In this document: piece by piece, positions 52,087-61,582 of the stretch
Position numbering within the stretch: the first letter of the stretch is position 1
How the letters are laid out: every line of letters begins with the position of its first letter
Assembly (NCBI RefSeq): GCF_029436685.1
Contig: NZ_JAROCY010000010.1
Coordinates: 1-64,000 of the forward strand
Direction: 5' to 3'
Source of the DNA: Novosphingobium cyanobacteriorum
GTDB taxonomy: Bacteria; Pseudomonadota; Alphaproteobacteria; Sphingomonadales; Sphingomonadaceae
Length of the DNA: 64,000 bases
Notes under the pieces: model-generated
What the model was told of the DNA's origin: nothing
Databases searched by the model: none
The model's input: the letters and a program-made list of their open reading frames with translations, nothing else
Position numbers and translations under genes: made by a program

Positions 52087-54114
52087 TCAGGCCGCTTCGT
52101 CGAAGGGGATCAGGGCGAAGGCGCTGGCTTCGTCGAGCGGGCGGCCAAGGTGGAAGCCCTGGCCATATTCGCAGCCCATCTCGATCAGCGCGTTGCCCTG
52201 TTCGGGAGTTTCGATGCCTTCGGCCACGACCGAAAGGTTGAGGTTGCCGGCAAGGTCCATGATCGCGCGGATGATCTTGCGGCTCTTGGGATCGTCCATC
52301 GAGGAGATGAACGAGCGGTCGATCTTCAGCGTGTCAAACGGCAGGTTCTGCAGGTAGCTGAGCGAGGAATAGCCGGTGCCGAAATCATCGAGGCTGGTGC
52401 GCACGCCCCAGGCGCGGATTTCCTCGAGCACCTGGCGGGTGCGTTCGCTGTCGATGATCGCCACGCCTTCGGTCACTTCCAGCCGCAGGCATTCGGGCGG
52501 CACGCCGGTTTCGATCAGCACGCGCTGCACGTGGGCGGCGAAGTTGGGCTGCAGGAACTGCTGCGGGGCGATGTTGATCGATACGAAGGGCAGGTCTTCG
52601 CGGCTGTAGCGGTTGGCCAGCCGTTCATGCAGGCGGGCCATGGCGGTGCAGCCCTGGCGCAGCACCCAATCGCCGATGAAGACGATCAGGCCGCTTTCCT
52701 CCGCCGCAGGGATGAACGTGCCGGGATCGATCATGCCGCGGGTGGGGTGGTTCCAGCGGATCAGCGCCTCGAACCCGCGCAGCCTTTGCGATTTGTCGAG
52801 CGAGAAGATCGGCTGGTAATGCAGCACGAACTGGCGATCGCGGATGGCGTCGCGCAGTTCGCGTTCAAGGGCCATGCGGTTGCGCGCCTCGCAGCCCAGG
52901 GCCTCGCTGAACACGATCACGCCGCCGTGGCCGCTGGACTTGGCCTCATACATGGCAAGATCGGCATCGCGCCGGATCTGTTCCACATCGACATAGTCAG
53001 ATCCGCTGTGGGCAATGCCGATGGAGGCGCCGACGCTGACCTGTTCGTTCTCGATGCGGATGGTCGGCTTCAGGGCGGCGATCATGCGATGGGCTAGGTC
53101 GGTGACGATCGTCTGATCGGGCAGCGCATCGAGCACGACGACGAACTCGTCGCCGCCGACGCGCGCAAGAGTGGCATGCCACGGAGCGAACGTGATCGGC
53201 CCGTCGCCTTCGGTTTCGCCGCGCTGGAAGGTCGTGATCGTCGATTTGAAACGACTTGCCACTTCGACCAGCACCATGTCTCCGGCGTGGTGACCATGCT
53301 TGTCATTGATGCCTTTGAAGCCATCGAGATCGATGACCATGACAGCCAGGCCTTCACGCCCCATCGGCAAGCGTTCGAAGGCAAGGCGCGAACGTTCATC
53401 CAGCAGCACGCGGTTGGGCAGCCCGGTCATGGCATCGTGCAACGCGTCGTGAAGCAGGGCGGCGCTGGCGCGTTCACGCTCCACCACACGGGCCAGCTGC
53501 GTCACCGCCTGGGTGATGGTGAGCAGGATGGCGTCCTTGTCCACCATCGGCTTGCGCGAGAAGAATTCGATGACGCCGACGAGCTCTTCGCCCAGCAGGA
53601 TCGGGAAAGCACAGGCCGAAGCCATGTTGCAGGTTATGGCCTCGGCCCGATGGACGTAACACGTGTCGGTGCCGAAATCATCGATCCAGTGCGGGTGGGC
53701 ATCGCGCAGAACGCGACCGGGCAGGCCGTTGCCGCGATTGAAGGTGGCATGTCGTGACCGCTCGATCAGGGCGAACAACTGGTCACTGTCGATGGCGTAC
53801 CACGTGTCGCACGCAATGGCGGCGTCAAGTTCGCGGTCTATGCGATAGGCATTGCCGAAATCCCAGTCCATGTGGCCGCAGATTTCCTTGAGCGCGGCAT
53901 CGACCACTTCGGCGAAGTTGTTGGAACGGTTGGCGTGGTCGGTGATCCGCTGCAGCAGCGCAAGGCGGACCTGGCTGTCATAAAGTTCGCGCAGGCCGCG
54001 CTCGGCGATGGCTTCGGCCTGCTCGCGCGCCTTGCGCTCGCGCTCCAGCATACGCTCCAGATCCTCGATCCGTTGCAGGTCTTCCGCGGGCAAGGGGATC
54101 GGATCGTATTTCAC
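52087..54114 (-). CDS. GAF-GGDEF-EAL bifunctional c-di-GMP enzyme
   Basis: 675 residues: an N-terminal coiled coil (about 10-45), a GAF sensor domain (about 55-212), GGDEF with intact VGGDEF at 319-324, and EAL with FEALIRWNH (about 449-455), DDFGTGYSSL and VAEGIET present. Both catalytic sites look intact, and there is no RxxD inhibitory site before GGDEF. It can make and degrade c-di-GMP; the net direction is unknown. It starts with GTG and lies 4 bp after the H-NOX gene, the usual position of an H-NOX-associated c-di-GMP enzyme controlled by nitric oxide. Confidence 0.93.
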   Translation of the reverse strand: MKYDPIPLPAEDLQRIEDLERMLERERKAREQAEAIAERGLRELYDSQVRLALLQRITDHANRSNNFAEVVDAALKEICGHMDWDFGNAYRIDRELDAAIACDTWYAIDSDQLFALIERSRHATFNRGNGLPGRVLRDAHPHWIDDFGTDTCYVHRAEAITCNMASACAFPILLGEELVGVIEFFSRKPMVDKDAILLTITQAVTQLARVVERERASAALLHDALHDAMTGLPNRVLLDERSRLAFERLPMGREGLAVMVIDLDGFKGINDKHGHHAGDMVLVEVASRFKSTITTFQRGETEGDGPITFAPWHATLARVGGDEFVVVLDALPDQTIVTDLAHRMIAALKPTIRIENEQVSVGASIGIAHSGSDYVDVEQIRRDADLAMYEAKSSGHGGVIVFSEALGCEARNRMALERELRDAIRDRQFVLHYQPIFSLDKSQRLRGFEALIRWNHPTRGMIDPGTFIPAAEESGLIVFIGDWVLRQGCTAMARLHERLANRYSREDLPFVSINIAPQQFLQPNFAAHVQRVLIETGVPPECLRLEVTEGVAIIDSERTRQVLEEIRAWGVRTSLDDFGTGYSSLSYLQNLPFDTLKIDRSFISSMDDPKSRKIIRAIMDLAGNLNLSVVAEGIETPEQGNALIEMGCEYGQGFHLGRPLDEASAFALIPFDEAA

Positions 54115-54118
54115 CGGG

Positions 54119-54658
54119 TCAGTTCATCCACTGCAGGGCGATGCGGCATGTCGGCAATCCGTCGAGCATGCAGGACAGGTGGTCGATCTCGATCGTTTCA
54201 CCATAGTGGTCCGCCGCGCCGGCAATGAAGCCATGGGCCAGGTGGCACAGCTTGCGCGGCGAGCGATAGGCAACGCACAGGCGGCCATCGTCGAGATCGT
54301 GGAAATGAAAGCGCGGGCAGGCCGAGCCGGCATAGAGCTTGCGCACTTCAGGATGTATGATTTGATTAACGCCAAGGAGGAAATGGCGTGCGGAGGCATG
54401 GGGCGTGAAGAACGCCTCGTAGCGCTTTGCCAGCAGCGGAATGGCGCTTCGGCCGAACCACTGCAGTACCTGCTGCGGGGGCACGCCCAAGGCCACCGAC
54501 GCGGCATCCACCAGCGCGATGATCTCCGCATCGGGGTAGCTGCCAAGCGAGGACCACGCGCCTTCAAGGCCGGTCATGCCCAACAGGCCCGTCCAGGCAG
54601 ACAGGCCGTGTTCGCGGATCACCGCTTCTTCAAGGAGATTGAAGATCACGCCTTTCAT
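54119..54658 (-). CDS. H-NOX heme-binding nitric oxide sensor
   Basis: 179 residues, counted from ATG 54658 (MKGVIFNLLEEAVIREHG). Key H-NOX residues fall exactly at canonical numbers: proximal heme ligand His102 (VNQIIHPEVRK), and the YxSxR motif Tyr131, Ser133, Arg135 (AYRSPRKL). The distal-pocket residue 140 is Leu and not Tyr, so oxygen binding is unlikely and NO selectivity is expected. The partner is the GAF-GGDEF-EAL gene 4 bp downstream. It is divergent from a cytochrome b561-YceI gene with 147 bp between starts. Confidence 0.93.
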   Translation of the reverse strand: MKGVIFNLLEEAVIREHGLSAWTGLLGMTGLEGAWSSLGSYPDAEIIALVDAASVALGVPPQQVLQWFGRSAIPLLAKRYEAFFTPHASARHFLLGVNQIIHPEVRKLYAGSACPRFHFHDLDDGRLCVAYRSPRKLCHLAHGFIAGAADHYGETIEIDHLSCMLDGLPTCRIALQWMN

Positions 54659-54805
54659 GCCGCTGTCCGCCCGCCGCCTTTCAATGACCACTTTCCGGTC
54701 TTGCTGAATGCCAGCGAAGAATGCCCAAGGCATGAAACGTTGGACCGTGACCTTCCCCTATCGGTGCGGTAACCATGTTCCGGATTCGGGTTGGAGGAAC
54801 ACGAC

Positions 54806-56062
54806 ATGGGCGGCGATCCGGTGCGCAGGCGCTATTCTGGCTTGGCGATCGCACTGCACTGGGCCATCGCCCTGCTGCTGGCGTTCCAGATATCGCTGGG
54901 CTGGCGATTGGAGGACCTGCCGAAGGGACCGATCGGGTTCGCGGCCTTCCAATTCCACAAGTCGGTTGGCATCGCGATCCTGTTGCTGACCGTGGTGCGC
55001 GTTGGCGTGCGTCTGCTGGCGCGGCGACCGGCACCGGTCAAGGCTGCCCCGGCGCTGCGGCTGCTGGCGGGGCTGGTCCACATCGGGCTCTATGCAGTGA
55101 TGCTGCTGGGGCCGATCACCGGCTGGATATTGGTGTCAACGGCCAAGGTCCGCATGCAGACGATGCTGTTCTCCACAGTGCCCTGGCCAAACCTGCCGGT
55201 AGGGCCCGCATGGCACGAACCGGCCGAACTGCTGCACGGCGCGCTGGCGTGGCTGGGGGTGGGGTTGTTCGTCCTCCATGTCGGCGGTGCGCTTCATCAC
55301 CACATGCTGCGTGACGACGTGGTGGGGCGGATGATCCCGGCGCGGACCTGGAAGGGACTGACAGCAGGATTGCTGATCGGACTGGTCGGGATCGGCGGCG
55401 CGCTGGTGTGGGCCAAGGCCATGCATTTCGGCGCGGCACCGCTGGTGACACAACCGGCCGTGGCGGCATCGGAACAAGCGCCGGTAGAGCAGGCCAGCGA
55501 GCTGGCCGAGGCGGCGATCGCGCAGCCTTCCGCGGAAGCGTCGGAGCAACCGGGGGAAGAGGGCGCTGTGCCGTGGACGGTGGAGAAGGGGGGGAAGCTC
55601 GGCTTCAGCGTGGATTATTCGGGCAGCCCGGTGAACGGCAGCTTCGCCAAGTGGAACGCAGCCATCCGCTTCAGCCCGGATGACCTGCCGAATTCGTCGA
55701 TCAAGGCCACCATAGACCTGGCATCGGTGGGCACCGGCGATAGCGAGCGTGACGACATGCTGCGCGGGGATAGCTTTTTTGCCGTTGCGGCGCATCCGAA
55801 AGCGACCTTCACGGCCAATGGCTTCAAGCCTGCCGGCCCAGGGCGCTACACCGCTTCCGGTACACTGTCGCTCAATGGCAAGGCGCGGCCGGTCAGGCTG
55901 GATTTCACTCTGGCGCTTTCAGGCGACACGGCCAGGGCCAAGGGCACTGCCAGCCTGAAGCGGACCGCGTTTGATGTGGGCACGGGAGAATTCGCCTCCA
56001 CCGACGCGCTGGCTGATGCCGTTTCGGTGAACTTTGCGTTCAGCGCGCGCCGTCAGCCCTGA
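54806..56062 (+). CDS. Cytochrome b561 fused to a YceI domain
   Basis: 418 residues. Residues 1 to about 210 are a four-helix cytochrome b561: YSGLAIALHWAIALLLAFQI, FQFHKSVGIAILLLTVVRVG, ALRLLAGLVHIGLYAVMLLG and FVLHVGGALHHHMLRDD, with histidines for two hemes. A hydrophobic helix (ATAGLLIGLVG-type) and a Glu/Ala-rich linker lead to a YceI lipocalin-like domain (WTVEKGGKLGFSVDYSGSPV ... SVNFAF) that binds isoprenoid or quinone-like molecules. ATG 54806 has GGAGGA upstream. Fusion suggests periplasmic quinone/isoprenoid redox chemistry. The end overlaps the convergent TetR gene by 10 bp. Confidence 0.92.
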   Translation: MGGDPVRRRYSGLAIALHWAIALLLAFQISLGWRLEDLPKGPIGFAAFQFHKSVGIAILLLTVVRVGVRLLARRPAPVKAAPALRLLAGLVHIGLYAVMLLGPITGWILVSTAKVRMQTMLFSTVPWPNLPVGPAWHEPAELLHGALAWLGVGLFVLHVGGALHHHMLRDDVVGRMIPARTWKGLTAGLLIGLVGIGGALVWAKAMHFGAAPLVTQPAVAASEQAPVEQASELAEAAIAQPSAEASEQPGEEGAVPWTVEKGGKLGFSVDYSGSPVNGSFAKWNAAIRFSPDDLPNSSIKATIDLASVGTGDSERDDMLRGDSFFAVAAHPKATFTANGFKPAGPGRYTASGTLSLNGKARPVRLDFTLALSGDTARAKGTASLKRTAFDVGTGEFASTDALADAVSVNFAFSARRQP

Positions 56063-56781
56063 GAGTTGGGCAGCGCGGCGATGCCCGTGAAAAAGAAGCG
56101 GACATAATTGCGCGCCCATTCCTGGTGGCATTCCTCCGACACGGGTCCTTGGCTGTCCATGACACGGGCATGGCCAAGCAACCCTTCCAGCCAGAAACGG
56201 GCGGCACTGCAAACATCCGGAATCGAAGCCTCTCCGCCGGCGTCGGCCTCGGCAAAGGTGCGCGCGATGGATTCGATCGCATCACGCCAGATTTCGGCGC
56301 GCACGCCGGACTCTGGCAGCCCGCCTTTTTCCTGATCCAGCCAATCGACCAGCCGCTCGGCCAGTTTGCCATCGGGAGAAGTCAGCATCTCCACGATCTT
56401 CGCGCCGCGCACGCATTGTGCCTCAAGGAAGGGAAGCCCTACGCCCAGCGCAAGGATGAATTCCCTTCGCATTTCATTGCGCCGATGCAGCAGCGCATGC
56501 ATCAGATCGTACTTGTTGGAAAACCGCGAATAGATTGTCGCCTTGCCGATCCGGGCATGTTTCGCAACGCGGTCGAAGGTGAAGCTTTCAAAGCCTTCGG
56601 CCAGAAGGACTTCCCAACTGGCATCCAGAATTCTGCCGGACAGTTGACCGGCTTCGGCTACCGATGGCCGGCCTCGCCTGGCAACCGGGGCCTGTTCGCA
56701 GGCCGTTTCACCCTGGAGCCAGATCGCCTTGTCGCTCTCAGTGTCGGACGGGGGTGCTTTGCTTGATGGCGGCACGGACAT
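56053..56781 (-). CDS. TetR/AcrR family transcriptional regulator
   Basis: A 242-residue TetR regulator. After a poorly conserved 45-residue leader the HTH is FESFTFDRVAKHARIGKATI followed by YSRFSNKYDLMHALLHRR. The C-terminal domain (FWLEGLLGHARVMDSQGPVS) is of the type common near efflux genes. It lies about 230 bp downstream of the efflux operon, so it is the best local candidate for a regulator of that operon; the palindromes at 61210-61255 would then be its site. Confidence 0.9.
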   Translation of the reverse strand: MSVPPSSKAPPSDTESDKAIWLQGETACEQAPVARRGRPSVAEAGQLSGRILDASWEVLLAEGFESFTFDRVAKHARIGKATIYSRFSNKYDLMHALLHRRNEMRREFILALGVGLPFLEAQCVRGAKIVEMLTSPDGKLAERLVDWLDQEKGGLPESGVRAEIWRDAIESIARTFAEADAGGEASIPDVCSAARFWLEGLLGHARVMDSQGPVSEECHQEWARNYVRFFFTGIAALPNSQG

Positions 56782-57013
56782 TATCCTGCCGCTGGTCGAT
56801 GGCAGCCGGTGTCTCCGCAGAGCAGCGGTGCATCGGACAAGACATCGCCAAGCCTTCTGTGTAGGCCTGAATGAATTTCCGTCCTAACGTCGAAATCCAG
56901 TCCATCCGTCCCAAACTCCAGCCTGAAAGGCCATGGGCTTACTGCCCTTATGGGAAAGGAGACTGCCGGAAAAATTTTCCCGGTCAAGACGGTATAAACG
57001 GAACGAAACTGGC

Positions 57014-58459
57014 TCATTTCTGCGGTTCTCCAGCCTGCCAGCCCAGGCCCAGCGCCTTTTCGACAGCCACGAAGCCGGTCGTCAGCGCGGCTCGCTGCGA
57101 TGCAGCATTGAGAGCGGCGGAAAGGGCCTGACGTTCGGCGGCCAGCGCGTCCGCCGTGCTGATCGTGCCGCCATTTGCCCGCTGTGCCTGCAATTCCGCC
57201 ACTTTGCGCGCCTGGGCTTCCCCTTCAAGGGCCTTGCCATAGCCTGTCCGCAGTGCGCCGAACCGGGTCAACGAACCTTCTGCGTCTTGCAGTGCACCAA
57301 GCACGGTCTTGCGATAGGCGGCATCTGCCTCGGCAAAGGCGCCGCGCGCCGAACTGACCTGCGCCTCGGTTCGACCGCCATCAAAAAGGCTCCATTTGAT
57401 CTGCGGCACGGCAAGGCCGATGATCTTCGAAGGATCGAAAATGTCTCCGATCGACTGTCCACCAAGGCCGAGCAGGCCCAGGAAGCTGATTTTCGGGAAT
57501 CGGTTGGCAATCTGAACACCGATATCGGCGTTCGCAGCCGCCAGTTGGCGTTCCGCCCGGCGAACATCGGGCCGGTTGCGCAGCATTGTTGCCGGATCGC
57601 CCAAGGCGACCTCTGCCGGCGGAAGCGGGATGGGAGATGGCCCCGCCAGCTGCGCATCGAGCGCGCCGGGCTCCTTGCCCACCAGCAATGCGATCTGGTC
57701 TTGCAGAACGGTGATGTCAGCCTGGGTCGAGGCGAGGTCCGCCTCGCTCTGCGCAAGTGTGGCGCGGGCCTGGGCAAGCGGCTGGGCCGGGGCGGTGCCT
57801 GCGCGCAGGCGCTCTTCCGCATAACCGACCAGCGCGCGATCGATGTCTGCCTGCCGCATCTGGATTGCCGCCGCGGCCTGCTTGGCACGCAGCGAGACAT
57901 AGGCACGGGCGATCTCGGCGCTGAGGGTGACCTGCGCGTCGGCCAAGCCCGCCTCTGCGGCCTCGGCACGGGCGTTGGCGGCTTCGATCTTGCGGCGCGT
58001 GCCGCCGAACAGGTCGATCTCCCACGAGGAGTCGAACCCTAGGTTGTAGACCTGCACGGAATCGCGTCCGCCGCCCTGTCCGTCCGCGCTGAACAGGCCG
58101 CCCGGCACGTTGAAATAGGGGGCAGTGCCGGAAACGTTGAGGCTGGGCAAAAGCGCGGTGCGATTGGCGGCAAGCCCGGCTCGCGCCTGCGCAATGCGGG
58201 CGTTGGCAATGGCGATGTCGGGCGCATCGGCAAGGGCCATCGTGATCAACCGGTCGAGCTGCGGATCGTTCAGCACAGTCCACCATTGCGACGCCGGTAC
58301 CGTGTTGCTGGCGCCGAGCGGCGCGCGCAGGAATGTGCTGCGTGCGGCTGCCGCGTCGGCGACGCCGGGCGCGCCCTTGTAGTTCGGGCCGACCGTGGTG
58401 CACGCGGCAAGAGCGGCGCTGGCCATGAGCAGCAGCGAGATGTTGCGGGTTTTCGGCAT
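57014..58459 (-). CDS. Outer membrane efflux lipoprotein, NodT/OprM family
   Basis: A 481-residue TolC-like channel. The lipobox is ISLLLMASAALAAC (Cys near 20), followed by TTVGPNYKGAPGVADAA. SWEIDLFGGTRRKIEAANAR and LLVGKEPGALDAQL are typical of the NodT family of RND/MFS outer-membrane factors. It completes a tripartite pump with the EmrA- and EmrB-like proteins. The start overlaps the stop of the MFS gene by a few bases, as in coupled operons. Confidence 0.93.
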   Translation of the reverse strand: MPKTRNISLLLMASAALAACTTVGPNYKGAPGVADAAAARSTFLRAPLGASNTVPASQWWTVLNDPQLDRLITMALADAPDIAIANARIAQARAGLAANRTALLPSLNVSGTAPYFNVPGGLFSADGQGGGRDSVQVYNLGFDSSWEIDLFGGTRRKIEAANARAEAAEAGLADAQVTLSAEIARAYVSLRAKQAAAAIQMRQADIDRALVGYAEERLRAGTAPAQPLAQARATLAQSEADLASTQADITVLQDQIALLVGKEPGALDAQLAGPSPIPLPPAEVALGDPATMLRNRPDVRRAERQLAAANADIGVQIANRFPKISFLGLLGLGGQSIGDIFDPSKIIGLAVPQIKWSLFDGGRTEAQVSSARGAFAEADAAYRKTVLGALQDAEGSLTRFGALRTGYGKALEGEAQARKVAELQAQRANGGTISTADALAAERQALSAALNAASQRAALTTGFVAVEKALGLGWQAGEPQK

Positions 58460-60045
58460 CAGTGCATCGCCATCTTGAAATTGCCCTTGGGAAGCGGCCG
58501 CAGCAGCAGCACGAGCGGCACGACCGCCAGGATGCAGACCATCAGCGCCACGAAATCATCGGTGAAAGCCATGACCAGCGCATCGCGGGTGATCGACAGG
58601 TCGATGTTGCGGATTGCGCCGGCCATGCCTTCGGGGCCAGCGCCCAGCGCGGCGGCCTGGCCGTTCACCCAGTCCTGAACGGCGGGATCGCTGGATTGCA
58701 GCGCGGAATGCAGTGTCCAGCGATGAAACTCCAGCCGGGTTTCCTGCAGCGTGGCGAGCAGGGCGAGAGAGATGGAGCCCCCCAGGTTGCGTGCCGCGTT
58801 GAACAGGCCGGCGGCATCGCCCGCCTCGCTCGGCTTGACGCTGGCGATCGCGGCCTGGTTCAGGAAAAGCATCGACAAGGCCTGTCCAAGGCCGCGCAGA
58901 AGCTGCGACACATAGAATTCGGAGCCGTCTGATGCGGCGGTCAGCGTGGTATCGAGCCAGCACGACATGGCCATGATCAGCATCCCCGCCATCACCATGA
59001 AGCGCAGGTCGAAGCGCGTGACGAGCAGGGGGAAAAGCGGCATCATCATGGCCGCGGGTATGCCTGACAGAAACACGACGAAGCCGGCCTGCAGCGAATT
59101 GTATCCGGCCACCGCGGCCAGGAATTGCGGGATTACGTAAGACGTGCCGTAAAGCACCGCGCCAACCAGCAGCCCGAGCACGAAAACGGCAGCGAAGGCG
59201 CGGTTGCGCAGCAGGGCAAGTTTCACCACCGGCCTGCGGGCGAAAAGCTGGCCCGCCGCGATCAGGCCGAAGCCGAGCACGGTTACGATTGTGAGCTGCC
59301 AGATAAGGCTCGATTCGAACCATTGCTCGCGGTTGCCCTCTTCGAGCACGATGGTGAGGCCGCCAAGGCCGAGCGCGAGGCCGGCGATGCCCATCCAGTC
59401 GGCCTCCACCAGTTCCTCCAGCTTCATCGGCTGGTGCTTCAGGCCGACGATGAGGAATACCATCAGCAGGATGCAGACCGGCACGTTGACGAAGAAGGCA
59501 TAATGCCAGCTGAGGTTTTCCGTCAGCCAGCCGCCGATCAGCGGGCCCATCACCGGGCCGAGGATCAGGGTGGAGCCGAACAGCGCGGTGCCCAGCGGCT
59601 GCTGGTGTCGGGGCAGGCGGGTGGCGATGATGGTCATGCCCGTGGGGATCATCGCGCCCCCGGTGAAGCCTTGCCCCACGCGGCCGATGATCATCATCGT
59701 CAGGTTGGTGGAAAGCCCGCAGACGATGGAGAAGCCGGTGAACAGGATCGACGCCACCAGCAGGAAGCGGCGCAGGCCGAAGACGCGCTCGAGCCACGCC
59801 GTCAGCGGGATGACGATGATCTCCGCCACCAGATAAGACGTGGCGATCCACGTGCCTTCGGTGGACGACGCACCGATTTCGCCCTGGATCGTGGGCAGCG
59901 AGGAATTGACGATGGAGATGTCCAGCGTCGCCATAAGGGCGCCGATTGCGCCCGCCACAACGGCCAGCCATGCGGTGATATCCGCATTGCCCTGGCGCGA
60001 AGGCGCGGGAGCAGCCTCTGCAGGAAGGGTGGCGGTGGCGCTCAT
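58459..60045 (-). CDS. emrB: DHA2 family multidrug MFS transporter, EmrB type
   Basis: A 528-residue transporter with about 14 transmembrane segments. Motif C-like LFGSTLILGPVMGPLIGGWL and the DHA2 opening MATLDISIVNSSLPTIQGEI are clear. It exports hydrophobic drugs or aromatic acids with EmrA and an outer-membrane channel. Its start overlaps the EmrA gene by 4 nt and its stop overlaps the NodT-type gene, so all three are co-translated. Confidence 0.94.
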   Translation of the reverse strand: MSATATLPAEAAPAPSRQGNADITAWLAVVAGAIGALMATLDISIVNSSLPTIQGEIGASSTEGTWIATSYLVAEIIVIPLTAWLERVFGLRRFLLVASILFTGFSIVCGLSTNLTMMIIGRVGQGFTGGAMIPTGMTIIATRLPRHQQPLGTALFGSTLILGPVMGPLIGGWLTENLSWHYAFFVNVPVCILLMVFLIVGLKHQPMKLEELVEADWMGIAGLALGLGGLTIVLEEGNREQWFESSLIWQLTIVTVLGFGLIAAGQLFARRPVVKLALLRNRAFAAVFVLGLLVGAVLYGTSYVIPQFLAAVAGYNSLQAGFVVFLSGIPAAMMMPLFPLLVTRFDLRFMVMAGMLIMAMSCWLDTTLTAASDGSEFYVSQLLRGLGQALSMLFLNQAAIASVKPSEAGDAAGLFNAARNLGGSISLALLATLQETRLEFHRWTLHSALQSSDPAVQDWVNGQAAALGAGPEGMAGAIRNIDLSITRDALVMAFTDDFVALMVCILAVVPLVLLLRPLPKGNFKMAMH

Positions 60046-61193
60046 TTGGCGGGAACGGCCTTTTCCTGCTCGTCGCGGATAGCATCGATCGCCTGCTTCG
60101 CGCCCGAGGTGTCGACCGAGACCTTCAGCGACAGGCCGGGCACCAGCACCTTGCGCGATTCAGGGCCGGCGTTGATGCGGATACGCACCGGCACGCGCTG
60201 CACGATCTTGGTGAAGTTGCCGGTCGCGTTCTGCGGCGGAACCAGCGAGAAGTTGGCGCCGGTGCCGGGGGTGATGCTTTCCACCGTGCCGTGGAATTCC
60301 ACGCCGGGCAGGGCATCGACTTCCACCGTCACGGGCTGGCCCGGCCGCATCAGGCCGATCTGCGTTTCCTTGAAATTTGCCTCCACATACATCGCCTGCG
60401 TGGGCACGAGCGTCATCAGCCGCTGGCCGGGCTGGACGAACTGGCCAAGGCGGACCGCGCTGGAGCCGACCCTGCCGGCGATCGGGGCGGTGAGGCGGGT
60501 GGTCGCCACGTCGTTCTGCGCGGCCTGCTGCTGGGCGCGGGCGGCCTCGATCTGGGCGGCGCTCTGGCCCACCTGGGCGCGGATGGAGCTGACCTTGCTG
60601 CGGGCCGCGGCAAGCTGCGCCTCGCTGGCGCGGACCTGCGCAGCGGCCTTGTCACGGTTGGACACCATCTGGTCCAGTGTCTGCTTCGGCTCCGCGCCGG
60701 TGGCGACGAGCGGGCGGTAGCGGGCCACTTCGCTGTTCAGGAACGCTAGATCGCGCTGTGCGGCGGTGAGTGCGGCCTGGGCCTGGCCGACGCCGGCCTC
60801 AGCCTCGCCGATACCGGCACGGGTCGCCGCCTCGGTCGCCTGCGCCACGTTCACCTGCGCAGCCGCCTGGGCAAGGCGCGTCCGGTAATCGGTGGGATCG
60901 ATCTCCACCAGCAATTGCCCGGCCTGGACCGATTGGTTGTCAGCCGCGGCAACAGTTTTCACATAGCCGGCGAGCTTGGAACTGATCGCCACGCCGTCGG
61001 CCTTCACATAGGCGTCTTCCGTTTCCTGCACGAAGCGGCCGTGGTTGCGATAGCCGATGTAGCTGTACCCGCCATAGAGCGCGCCGGCGATCACCACGCC
61101 AAGCGCAATCCGGCCGATCATGCGGCGTTTGCGGGCCTTGGCCGGGTCATCGGTCGCTTCGACATCCTGCGCGGGTTCGATCTGGTCAGTCAT
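60042..61193 (-). CDS. emrA: HlyD/EmrA family membrane fusion protein
   Basis: 383 residues. A single N-terminal transmembrane helix (RRMIGRIALGVVIAGALYGG) is followed by AYVKADGVAISSKLAGYVKT, the biotinyl-lipoyl motif, a coiled-coil hairpin (residues about 85-220), and the second lipoyl half LTAPIAGRVGSSAVRLGQFV. It bridges EmrB to the outer-membrane channel. ATG 61193 is used because 30 upstream codons are not family-like. It is the first gene of the efflux operon. Confidence 0.94.
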   Translation of the reverse strand: MTDQIEPAQDVEATDDPAKARKRRMIGRIALGVVIAGALYGGYSYIGYRNHGRFVQETEDAYVKADGVAISSKLAGYVKTVAAADNQSVQAGQLLVEIDPTDYRTRLAQAAAQVNVAQATEAATRAGIGEAEAGVGQAQAALTAAQRDLAFLNSEVARYRPLVATGAEPKQTLDQMVSNRDKAAAQVRASEAQLAAARSKVSSIRAQVGQSAAQIEAARAQQQAAQNDVATTRLTAPIAGRVGSSAVRLGQFVQPGQRLMTLVPTQAMYVEANFKETQIGLMRPGQPVTVEVDALPGVEFHGTVESITPGTGANFSLVPPQNATGNFTKIVQRVPVRIRINAGPESRKVLVPGLSLKVSVDTSGAKQAIDAIRDEQEKAVPAK

Positions 61194-61582
61194 GACAATC
61201 CTGATATCTGAACGAAAACGTTCAATTACGTCTGGAGAAATGAAACGAGTTCGTTCTTTTTGCAAGTGCGGAATGCGCATCACGCTTGCAGATTTTGCAA
61301 ACGCCTTTCGGGCGTTTGCTCAAGCCGGAAGAATTCGCGGATTTGCTGGATTATCGGCGTGTTGGCGCTGAAATGCGGACGTAACACCAAACGTCCAAGC
61401 TGGTTCCCCGAGGCGCCGGACAGGTTGCAGTCGCAACATGCCCAAAGGGGAAGCCGATCCGCATTGATCGACTCTTTCAATCAAACTGGGCGGAATTGAT
61501 CATTGGAAATTGCCGTCCCGGCAGCCTACCTCACCATCGATCCCGAGTTCACCAACACGCAACCACAAAGGAAGCCTGACCA
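61194..61582. other. Divergent intergenic region between emrA and ahpC
   Basis: 389 bp without a gene. It contains the palindromic sites at 61210-61255 next to emrA and a hairpin (GCAAACGCC at 61297-61305 with GGCGTTTGC at 61311-61319) without a T-tract. The ahpC promoter should lie in the right half; no OxyR-type site was recognised with confidence. Confidence 0.55.
61210..61255. promoter_or_regulatory. Palindromic operator-like sites upstream of emrA
   Basis: GAACG-AAAA-CGTTC (61210-61223) and AACGA-GT-TCGTT (61244-61255) are two inverted repeats sharing AACG/CGTT arms, 17-50 bp upstream of the emrA start. They suit a TetR-type repressor, possibly the product of the gene at 56053-56781. 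Confidence 0.5.

Noticed and set aside
61297-61319. Hairpin in the emrA-ahpC region as a terminator
   Set aside because: It lacks a T-tract on both strands and sits between divergent genes, where no transcript is expected to end.
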